From contig CAJUEI010000218.1 in assembly GCA_910585255.1 (NCBI GenBank), positions 1-5,833 of the forward strand: a DNA stretch of 5,833 bases. Reading direction: 5' to 3'. The notes beneath the pieces are model-generated. The model saw only the letters and a program-made list of their open reading frames with translations. It ran no database searches and was not told the origin of the DNA. Shown here piece after piece: positions 1 to 3,005 of this stretch; the stretch's first letter is position 1, and each line of letters begins with the position of its first letter. Origin of the DNA: an uncultured Lachnospiraceae bacterium. Lineage in GTDB: Bacteria > Bacillota > Clostridia > Lachnospirales > Lachnospiraceae. Made by a program: the position numbers and the translations under genes.

Positions 1-246
1 AGCCATAGAATCACTATCTAATTCGGAATATATTGGTTCGATTCCATCTGTAAGCCATATGTAACTGATTCCAAATTCTTTACATATCAACTTGTATAAT
101 GGTTCTTTTTGGTCTGGTCTTTGTAATCTATTATGTTCAATATTTACAATGACAGATTCACTAACCCCTAATTTTTCACCAAACTCACGTCTTGACATGT
201 GCAATTCTTCTTTTCTTAAATAAGCAATTCGTTCATATATTTCCAT
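1..246 (-). CDS. Xre-family HTH repressor (CI-like), C-terminus beyond the window
   Basis: The first 82 residues are visible, starting MEIYERIAYLRKEELHMSRR; the rest lies left of the window. Residues about 4-60 form a Cro/CI-type helix-turn-helix: MSRREFGEKLGVSES matches helices 2-3, followed by VNIEHNR. The segment FGISYIWLTDGIEPI (about 63-77) corresponds to the FGVSxxWLxTGEGxMF stretch of repressors common in Clostridia phages and integrative elements, which are usually about 110-140 residues. The ATG at 246-244 is preceded on the minus strand by GTGAGGTG, a good ribosome site, and by a near-consensus promoter. It is divergent from a rightward early operon with operator-like repeats between them, so it probably represses that operon and itself. 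The fold is clear; the lysogeny role is inferred from position. Confidence 0.88.
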   Translation of the reverse strand, partial: MEIYERIAYLRKEELHMSRREFGEKLGVSESVIVNIEHNRLQRPDQKEPLYKLICKEFGISYIWLTDGIEPIYSELDSDSMA

Positions 247-269
247 TTTATTCACCTCACTTTTAGAAT

Positions 270-298
270 AGTGTATCACATTTCATTTTGTCTATCAA
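270..298 (-). promoter_or_regulatory. Leftward sigma-A promoter of the repressor gene
   Basis: On the minus strand TTGATA (298-293) is followed by exactly 17 bp and TACACT (275-270), with a TG dinucleotide upstream of the -10 (TGA-TACACT, extended -10). The repressor ATG lies about 25 bp downstream. The operator-like site 285-303 covers the -35 box, so autoregulation is likely. Confidence 0.7.
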
Positions 299-303
299 CA
301 AGA
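285..303. promoter_or_regulatory. Operator-like repeat 1 over the leftward -35 box
   Basis: TTTGTCTATCAACAAGA at 287-303 matches 360-376 at 16 of 17 positions. Its core TTGTC-TATC-AACAA is an imperfect inverted repeat. It overlaps the -35 of the leftward promoter. The binder is presumably the Xre protein encoded at 1-246; this is inference from layout. Confidence 0.55.
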
Positions 304-331
304 AAAAATATTAAATATTTTAATAAAATTG

Positions 332-360
332 TTAACTAAAAAGAAATGAAATGATATGAT
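332..360 (+). promoter_or_regulatory. Rightward early promoter
   Basis: TATGAT at 355-360 is preceded by TG (352-353), giving an extended -10. A weak -35, TTAACT (332-337), lies 17 bp upstream. TTGTTA (329-334) with TGATAT (352-357) is an alternative reading, also with 17 bp spacing. It would transcribe the small genes from 413 onward. Operator-like repeat 2 starts at the -10 and runs over the expected start site. Confidence 0.5.
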
Positions 361-376
361 TTGTTTATCAACAAGA
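360..376. promoter_or_regulatory. Operator-like repeat 2 at the rightward start site
   Basis: TTGTTTATCAACAA has a perfect 5-bp inverted repeat (TTGTT / AACAA) around TATC and is followed by GA, as in repeat 1. The centres of the two copies lie about 73 bp apart, one on each divergent promoter. A repressor bound here would block the rightward operon. A partial half-site, TTGTTAAC, lies between them at 329-336. Confidence 0.55.
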
Positions 377-412
377 TAAAGCGAAGAATGTCAGAGAAGA
401 GGAGGTTCGGGT

Positions 413-565
413 ATGAGTGAAGAAAAATTAAAAATTATTAGAAATTCTGTTGATGAATACAAAAAACTTCCAAAAGATAAACAAATGTTTATCCTTGGAT
501 TTATGCAGGGAGTTTTATCTAATCAGCAGGATAATTCAAAGAAAAAAGAGTTGCAGGAGGTTTAG
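413..565 (+). CDS. Small early phage protein, 50 aa, unknown function
   Basis: The frame encodes 50 residues beginning MSEEKLKIIRNSVDEYKKLP and ending in KKKELQEV before TAG. GGAGG at 401-405 lies 7 nt before the ATG. It is the first gene right of the divergent promoters, the cro/antirepressor position. The middle (DEYKKLPKDKQMFILGFMQG, about residues 15-34) resembles short proteins next to Xre repressors in Clostridia phages and integrative elements, with a charged amphipathic helix then a small hydrophobic patch. No HTH is visible. Codon use and the strong ribosome site make it a real gene; its role is unknown. Confidence 0.7.
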   Translation: MSEEKLKIIRNSVDEYKKLPKDKQMFILGFMQGVLSNQQDNSKKKELQEV

Positions 566-566
566 T

Positions 567-590
567 ATGGCAGCAGAAAAGGGGATGTAA
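567..590 (+). CDS. Seven-codon leader ORF (MAAEKGM)
   Basis: A full AGGAGG (555-560) sits 6 nt before ATG 567, yet the frame stops after seven codons (TAA 588-590), four nucleotides before the next gene's ATG at 595. The ribosome site is inside the end of the preceding gene. The likely role is translational coupling: ribosomes ending here would restart at 595, whose own site (GGGG, 581-584) is weaker. It could instead be a decayed gene start. The same 12-mer, GTATGGCAGCAG, recurs at 787-798. Confidence 0.35.
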   Translation: MAAEKGM

Positions 591-594
591 CAAT

Positions 595-777
595 ATGGCA
601 GAAGGATATTCAAATAGTTTAAAAGTCGTCCACGTTCGCAAAGACGGAACCTGGCAGGAGAGTATGGATGGCGTGGAAGTGCCAAAAGAGATTTCTGATC
701 TAGTTATGAGATGCGTATACGAAGGAGCCAGGGAGATTGAGAGAAAGAAAGCTGAAAATGAAAAGATGACAATATAA
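595..777 (+). CDS. Small hypothetical phage protein, 60 aa
   Basis: Sixty residues starting MAEGYSNSLKVVHVRKDGTW. The N-terminal half (about 8-30) looks like a short beta meander (LKVVHVRKDGTWQESMDGVE). Residues 32-58 are predicted helical and highly charged (AREIERKKAENEK). No catalytic motif or known domain is recognised. The ribosome site is a modest GGGG at 581-584, 10 nt from the ATG, and the start probably gains from coupling to the leader ORF ending at 590. It sits in a rightward run of tiny genes typical of phage early operons. Confidence 0.65.
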   Translation: MAEGYSNSLKVVHVRKDGTWQESMDGVEVPKEISDLVMRCVYEGAREIERKKAENEKMTI

Positions 778-801
778 GGGAGAAAGGTATGGCAGCAGGA
801 A

Positions 802-807
802 GGGAGG
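802..807 (+). promoter_or_regulatory. Ribosome binding site that decides the start at 816
   Basis: GGGAGG lies 8 nt upstream of ATG 816, inside the longer reading frame that opens at 789. It is the best ribosome site in the region, so the internal start is preferred. Confidence 0.5.
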
Positions 808-815
808 CGGGAAAG

Positions 816-1007
816 ATGGTTGAAACAGGAACCAGAACAGACTTTATCGGAATTTCTTCAAACATCACGAAGGAAGGACGGGAAGGAAGTATTCAGGTAT
901 TTATGCAAGTTCAGGGTATGCCAATAACAGATAAAGAATTGGCAGGGTTGCGGAGATTACAGGAAGAAGTTGCGGCGAAAGTTGATGAGATGCTAAATAA
1001 GCAGTAG
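816..1007 (+). CDS. Small hypothetical phage protein, 63 aa (72 aa if started at 789)
   Basis: The product starts MVETGTRTDFIGISSNITKE from ATG 816, preceded at 8 nt by GGGAGG (802-807). An in-frame ATG at 789 adds nine residues (MAAGREAGK) and has a weaker GGGAG 6 nt upstream. I favour 816 for its better ribosome site, but 789 remains possible. The middle is beta-like (GSIQVFMQVQGMPITDKE). The last 25 residues form a charged helix (LRRLQEEVAAKVDEMLNKQ) suggestive of oligomerisation. No known domain is recognised. It is the last gene before the hairpin at 1011, so it probably closes the first early transcript. Confidence 0.65.
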   Translation: MVETGTRTDFIGISSNITKEGREGSIQVFMQVQGMPITDKELAGLRRLQEEVAAKVDEMLNKQ

Positions 1008-1010
1008 AAA

Positions 1011-1029
1011 GCCCCGGAAAGACCGGGGC
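1011..1029. terminator. GC-rich hairpin between convergent genes
   Basis: GCCCCGG-AAAGA-CCGGGGC forms a perfect 7-bp stem with a 5-nt loop, four nucleotides after the stop at 1007. On the plus strand no T-run follows. On the minus strand it is followed by TTTCTACTGCTTATTT. It is therefore a weak or bidirectional terminator separating the first rightward operon from the leftward zinc-ribbon gene. Confidence 0.55.
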
Positions 1030-1036
1030 AGTGGTA

Positions 1037-1222
1037 CTATTCCATTTTATAAACGATTTTAGAACCGCATTTTTTACAAGGTTCAGTGATAGTGCCTGTA
1101 AATGGGTAGTTTATTGTCTTGCGGAGCTTGTTACAGTCATAGCAAAACCATGAACCACAGGACAAGACAGTAGGTTTTCCTGTTTTCGTATCAAAAATAG
1201 AACAGCATATGCCTTTACTCAT
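1037..1222 (-). CDS. Small zinc-ribbon protein, 61 aa
   Basis: The protein has two CXXC knuckles, C27-Y-D-C30 and C49-K-K-C52, about 19 residues apart. This is the spacing of a four-cysteine zinc ribbon. Extra cysteines sit at C6, C7 and C22. The C-terminal knuckle is followed by GSKIVYK, the usual closing strand of zinc ribbons. The start ATG (1222-1220) has a strong GGGGG ribosome site 8 nt upstream on the minus strand. It lies alone on the minus strand with its own promoter, inside a rightward phage region, so it may be expressed from the integrated element independently of the lytic genes. The fold call is firm; the target (nucleic acid or protein) is unknown. Confidence 0.8.
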   Translation of the reverse strand: MSKGICCSIFDTKTGKPTVLSCGSWFCYDCNKLRKTINYPFTGTITEPCKKCGSKIVYKME

Positions 1223-1273
1223 AAGTAAGACCCCCTTTCCTGATATATTGAAGCTTGGTATGGTTACAAAGCA

Positions 1274-1302
1274 ATTATATCAGAGAAAAGGGAAACTCAA
1301 AA
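1274..1302 (-). promoter_or_regulatory. Leftward promoter of the zinc-ribbon gene
   Basis: On the minus strand TATAAT (1279-1274) is preceded by TGA, a perfect extended -10. A weak -35, TTTTGA (1302-1297), lies at 17 bp spacing. The zinc-ribbon ATG is about 52 bp downstream. No other leftward gene begins here. Confidence 0.6.
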
Positions 1303-1305
1303 GAC

Positions 1306-1371
1306 TGAACCGGAAGTTGTACGAAGTAGTAGGTGAAGACCTGTGGGGCAGGTTCAATTCCGTCTGATTCA
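1306..1371 (+). ncRNA. tRNA-like element 1 (degenerate)
   Basis: The segment can be folded like a shortened tRNA. A 7-bp acceptor pairs TGAACCG (1306-1312) with TGATTCA (1365-1371), with one C-A mismatch. A poor D-arm region (1315-1327) is followed by a 16-nt hairpin, GTAGGTGAAGACCTGT (1329-1344), with a four-base loop where the anticodon arm belongs. A 3-nt spacer and a T-arm with loop TTCAATT (1353-1359) complete it. The T-stem has only three of five pairs. The layout matches element 2 almost base for base, which is the main reason to believe it. It has no 7-nt anticodon loop and no CCA, so it is not a working tRNA. An alternative ACCTG/CAGGT hairpin (1339-1353) competes, and just downstream TCTGAT/ATCAGA (1363-1377) and GTCTGA/TCAGAC (1362-1388) form further mutually exclusive stems. 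Confidence 0.4.
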
Positions 1372-1442
1372 ATCAGAGCAAGTCAGACTCTAAAATATTG
1401 TCAAATCAAATATAATGTTCAAAAAAGGAGTACATAAGGAGA

Positions 1443-1613
1443 ATGATAAAATATATTAATGTTTATGATCTCATTTTTAATGGTTCTAATTGTGATTGGC
1501 AGTATGAGAAACCAAATGAACCATATTTAGTTTTAATTGAGGACTCCAGTGCAAATATTGGACGTGGGCAATCGACCTTTTTTTATCAGAGACGAGTAAT
1601 TTGTTATGAATAG
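1443..1613 (+). CDS. Small hypothetical phage protein, 56 aa
   Basis: ATG 1443 opens a 56-residue frame beginning MIKYINVYDLIFNGSNCDWQ and ending in RRVICYE before TAG. AAGGAG occurs twice upstream (1425-1430, 12 nt away, and 1436-1441, almost touching the ATG). TATAAT at 1411-1416 is a possible -10 without a clear -35. The acidic and aromatic composition looks like a real protein, not noise, but no family is recognised. It lies between the two tRNA-like elements and is followed directly, in the same frame, by another short ORF, so the TAG may be a disabling or read-through stop inside a gene of about 90 codons. Confidence 0.55.
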   Translation: MIKYINVYDLIFNGSNCDWQYEKPNEPYLVLIEDSSANIGRGQSTFFYQRRVICYE

Positions 1614-1715
1614 ATGAAACAGCCAACACGTGGGAGTGATTTGGATGGAGCAAGTATTGGGCTATATAAAGATGCTCAGCGTTGGGCAATTCAAAATTTG
1701 CAACTCTTTATTTAA
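1614..1715 (+). CDS. Tiny ORF (33 aa) in frame behind a TAG stop
   Basis: ATG 1614 follows the TAG at 1611-1613 with no gap and in the same frame. It runs 33 codons to TAA (MKQPTRGSDLDGASIGLYKD... ending WAIQNLQLFI). There is no separate ribosome site, so it would be made by restart after the TAG, by read-through, or not at all. The sequence is protein-like (DLDGASIGLYKDAQRWAIQN, an amphipathic helix). Either the two pieces are one gene split by a nonsense change or they form a coupled pair. It ends 7 nt before tRNA-like element 2. Function unknown. Confidence 0.4.
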   Translation: MKQPTRGSDLDGASIGLYKDAQRWAIQNLQLFI

Positions 1716-1722
1716 AAATGTG

Positions 1723-1788
1723 GAATTGGATGCTAGATGGAGCAGCAGCCGTAAGGCAGCGGAGTGGGTTCGAATCCCGCCCAGTTTG
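1723..1788 (+). ncRNA. tRNA-like element 2 (well-formed elbow, no anticodon loop)
   Basis: Acceptor GAATTGG (1723-1729) pairs fully with CCAGTTT (1781-1787), with two G-U pairs, and G1788 is in the discriminator position. Positions 8-9 are AT. The D-arm is GCT/AGC (1732-1743) with a loop containing GG (1739-1740). Where the anticodon arm should be there is GCAGCCGTAAGGCAGC (1745-1760), a hairpin with one A-A mismatch and a GUAA (GNRA-type) tetraloop. A 3-nt spacer leads to a perfect T-arm, GTGGG-TTCGAAT-CCCGC (1764-1780). D-loop GG plus the TTCGAAT T-loop means the tRNA elbow can form. There is no anticodon loop and no encoded CCA. It could serve as a recognition site for tRNA-processing enzymes in the phage mRNA, or be a degenerate tRNA. 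A 64-codon frame across it (1630-1824) is a by-product. Confidence 0.6.
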
Positions 1789-1844
1789 ATCAGGATAGGC
1801 TTAAAAAAATATAAGACTTTATAAGAAAAAGTAAGGAGGGACGT

Positions 1845-2231
1845 ATGCAGGATAGTGAATACATATCAAATTTCTTAAAATTTCTTCGGGAAAGCAAAAT
1901 GAATTATCAGATAGCTTCTGAGCAGGAGAATCAAGCGAATAGTGAAACGCAAGATATTTTGCATCGGATGGAGTTAAAAAGTGATAGCTATCATGATATG
2001 GCTAAAATGGCAAAGAGATTAAAGCAAGTCCGCCAAGAACGGCGGAAAGCAAAGGACATAAAAGAAGTAACTGAACCGATTTTAAAGTGGACTCAGGAAT
2101 ATGAGAAAGTGATTAAGACTTTGGAATGGATTTTAGGAGATGTAAGAAAAGCAGAAGAAAGAGTTAAGAATAGACATTATATAGAAAAAACAGACATTTT
2201 GAAGAAAATATTTAAAGAGGAAAGTCCTTAA
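1845..2231 (+). CDS. Coiled-coil phage protein of unknown function, 128 aa
   Basis: A strong GGAGG (1835-1839) lies 5 nt before ATG 1845. The protein is almost wholly helical and very charged. Residues 36-75 contain DILHRMELKSDSYHDMAK then RLKQVRQERRKAKD, and residues 85-112 contain YEKVIKTLEWILGDVRKAEE. The pattern of a 'DILHRLEL' helix, an 'RQERRKAKD' basic helix and a 'LGDVRKAEE' helix recurs, from memory, in uncharacterised proteins in Firmicutes phage early regions; no function is established that I know of. Length is normal for that group. It is preceded by tRNA-like element 2 and followed by a small Xre gene. A DNA- or RNA-associated scaffold role is possible from the basic helix but is only inference. 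Confidence 0.75.
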   Translation: MQDSEYISNFLKFLRESKMNYQIASEQENQANSETQDILHRMELKSDSYHDMAKMAKRLKQVRQERRKAKDIKEVTEPILKWTQEYEKVIKTLEWILGDVRKAEERVKNRHYIEKTDILKKIFKEESP

Positions 2232-2354
2232 ATAAAAAACATTTTCAAAAATGCAGGACAATTAAATACTTTGATTTTAATGGAAAATTTATCAAATTTG
2301 CAAAATAAGAGTAGAGCAGTTTCGGGAAATTGCTTATTTGACAGCAGTTTCATA

Positions 2355-2361
2355 AAGGGGG
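2355..2361 (+). promoter_or_regulatory. Ribosome binding site that decides the GTG start at 2367
   Basis: AAGGGGG lies 5 nt before GTG 2367. The longer frame back to TTG 2271 has no ribosome site and would add about 32 residues in front of a domain that normally starts at the N-terminus. Confidence 0.5.
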
Positions 2362-2366
2362 CAGCG

Positions 2367-2564
2367 GTGCGGAAGAATTTAAAGGACGCCCGCCGGAAGG
2401 CGGGCATGACACAAAAAGAAGTAGCAGAGTATCTTGGTATGACAGAAAGAGCCTACCAACGAATAGAAAATGGTGAACGAATAGGGATGATTGAAGCATG
2501 GGATCTATTGGAGGATTTGTTTAAAATTCATCAAAGAGTTTTAAGAGAAATCTCTTCCAATTAA
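2367..2564 (+). CDS. Small Xre-family HTH protein, 65 aa
   Basis: From GTG 2367 the product is 65 residues beginning VRKNLKDARRKAGMTQKEVA. It is a complete compact Cro/CI-type domain: helix 1 about 2-12, helix 2 MTQKEVAEYLG (14-24), recognition helix MTERAYQRIENGER (25-38), and two more helices ending HQRVLREISSN. The usual fourth-helix motif (SLxxLxxIAxxL) is replaced by MIEAWDLLEDLF. It resembles the converging Xre protein (2541-2744): both carry TQK-AE-G-R-YQR-E-GER. They overlap by 24 bp at their ends, so transcription of one opposes the other. Likely a Cro-like or accessory transcription factor of the element; its DNA target is not known. The 135 bp before it hold only a TTTGAT/ATCAAA inverted repeat (2270-2296). 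Confidence 0.82.
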   Translation: MRKNLKDARRKAGMTQKEVAEYLGMTERAYQRIENGERIGMIEAWDLLEDLFKIHQRVLREISSN

Positions 2565-2744
2565 ACTATCAAGAGATATTTTAAAAAAATCTGCAATTTG
2601 AACAAGTGTCTCTATATCTGGTTCTCTTTCACCAGACTCATATCGTTGATAAGAACGAGGAGCAATTCCTATTAGTTCAGCCATTTGTTTTTGAGTATAG
2701 CCATATGTTTCTCTGTGGCGTTTTAGGTATTCGTTAAATTTCAT
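2541..2744 (-). CDS. Small Xre-family HTH repressor, 67 aa
   Basis: The start is ATG 2744-2742, preceded on the minus strand by AGGAGG 7 nt upstream. An upstream ATG at 2786 lies inside an operator palindrome, lacks a ribosome site and is rejected. The protein is one Cro/CI-type domain: FNEYLKRHRETYG (3-15), YTQKQMAELIGIA (16-28), recognition helix PRSYQRYESGER (29-40), then EPDIETLVQIADFFKISLDS (41-60), the standard closing helices of the family. It reads away from a palindrome-rich control region and is divergent from the replication operon, so it is the obvious candidate to bind the GACCGAATCGGTC sites and repress both directions. That pairing is inferred from position only. Confidence 0.87.
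   Translation of the reverse strand: MKFNEYLKRHRETYGYTQKQMAELIGIAPRSYQRYESGEREPDIETLVQIADFFKISLDSLIGRDFS
2543..2576. terminator. Weak hairpin zone in the overlap of two convergent genes
   Basis: AAGAGAAATCTCTT (2543-2556) is self-complementary, and TCTCTT can instead pair with AAGAGA at 2571-2576, which is followed by TATTTT. The first form could end leftward transcripts and the second rightward ones. All stems are AT-rich and short, so any terminator here is weak. Confidence 0.3.
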
Positions 2745-2764
2745 AAAAAATCCTCCTAATAGTA

Positions 2765-2793
2765 TTGACACGACCGAATCGGTCATATATAAT
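2765..2793 (+). promoter_or_regulatory. Full-consensus sigma-A promoter of the replication operon
   Basis: TTGACA (2765-2770), exactly 17 bp, then TATAAT (2788-2793): both hexamers match the consensus perfectly. The spacer is filled by the palindrome GACCGAATCGGTC (2772-2784). Expected transcription starts near 2800, so the 5' leader includes the second palindrome. It would drive the 25-aa ORF at 2864 and the replisome organiser at 3006. No comparably good minus-strand promoter is visible; leftward -10-like TATAAT and TATTAT boxes exist without matching -35 boxes. Confidence 0.85.
2772..2784. promoter_or_regulatory. Operator palindrome O1 inside the promoter spacer
   Basis: GACCGA-A-TCGGTC is a perfect 6-bp-arm palindrome lying exactly between the -35 and -10 boxes, the classic place for repression by blocking polymerase. 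With its flanks it belongs to a 19-bp unit (2770-2788) repeated inverted at 2798-2816. Confidence 0.75.
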
Positions 2794-2801
2794 ACGAATA
2801 T

Positions 2802-2814
2802 GACCGATTCGGTC
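2802..2814. promoter_or_regulatory. Operator palindrome O2 at the transcription start
   Basis: GACCGATTCGGTC is the exact reverse complement of O1. Centres are 30 bp apart (2778 and 2808), about three helical turns, so two dimers would sit on the same face. O2 is also the centre of a larger palindrome: the 15 bp TATATAATACGAATA (2786-2800) recur inverted at 2816-2830, leaving one mismatched pair between arm and core. Confidence 0.72.
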
Positions 2815-2863
2815 GTATTCGTATTATATAATTATAGTTTATCACAAAATAGGAGGTTAGCCA

Positions 2864-2941
2864 ATGTTATCACAAAAAATCGCAGAATTTGAAGTAGAGT
2901 TCTGGAAGCTGGATGAGGCAGCAGGTACACGTAGATATTAA
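2864..2941 (+). CDS. Tiny ORF, 25 aa, first in the replication transcript
   Basis: AGGAGG (2851-2856) is 7 nt before ATG 2864. The product begins MLSQKIAEFEVEFWKLDEAA and ends GTRRY before TAA. The ribosome site is as good as any here, so it is probably translated. The peptide is an acidic amphipathic helix. It may be a functional micro-protein, a leader peptide that couples expression to the gene at 3006, or the remnant of a longer gene. Nothing similar is recognised. Confidence 0.45.
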   Translation: MLSQKIAEFEVEFWKLDEAAGTRRY

Positions 2942-2958
2942 AAATGGTAGATAGAACA

Positions 2959-2979
2959 CCTATATTTTAAGAATATAGG
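2959..2979 (+). other. Intercistronic hairpin before the replisome organiser
   Basis: CCTATATT-TTAAG-AATATAGG is a perfect 8-bp stem with a 5-nt loop, between the tiny ORF stop (2941) and the ATG at 3006. It is followed by CTTTAAG, not a T-run, so it is a poor terminator. An mRNA-stabilising or processing hairpin, or weak attenuator, is more likely. Confidence 0.45.
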
Positions 2980-3005
2980 CTTTAAGTCAGGGAGGAAGGA
3001 AGATA

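Noticed and set aside
34..44. GGTTCGATTCC, a T-loop-like string
   Set aside because: It lies within the Xre coding sequence, makes only about three T-stem pairs and has no acceptor or D-arm partner; coincidence.
1486..1689. Minus-strand 67-codon frame
   Set aside because: Antisense to the two tiny ORFs, His-rich without a pattern, no ribosome site; a shadow frame.
1723..1788. A functional tRNA gene or a tRNA attachment site
   Set aside because: No 7-nt anticodon loop and no CCA, and no integrase nearby. The second, degenerate copy 0.4 kb away fits a repeated structural element better than an att site.
1630..1824. Plus-strand 64-codon frame
   Set aside because: It starts inside the 33-aa ORF in another frame and runs across tRNA-like element 2; the EWVRIPPSLI-type ending is what a translated T-arm looks like. 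No ribosome site.
2338..2343. TTGACA before the plus-strand Xre gene
   Set aside because: No -10-like hexamer at 16-18 bp; the expected place is the G-rich ribosome site.
2271..2366. Longer TTG start for the plus-strand Xre gene
   Set aside because: No ribosome site and no Xre-like sequence in the added 32 residues; GTG 2367 with AAGGGGG fits.
2745..2786. Longer start (ATG 2786) for the leftward Xre gene
   Set aside because: The extra 14 codons are the operator palindrome and promoter read as protein; the ATG at 2744 has a strong ribosome site and fits the family's N-terminus.
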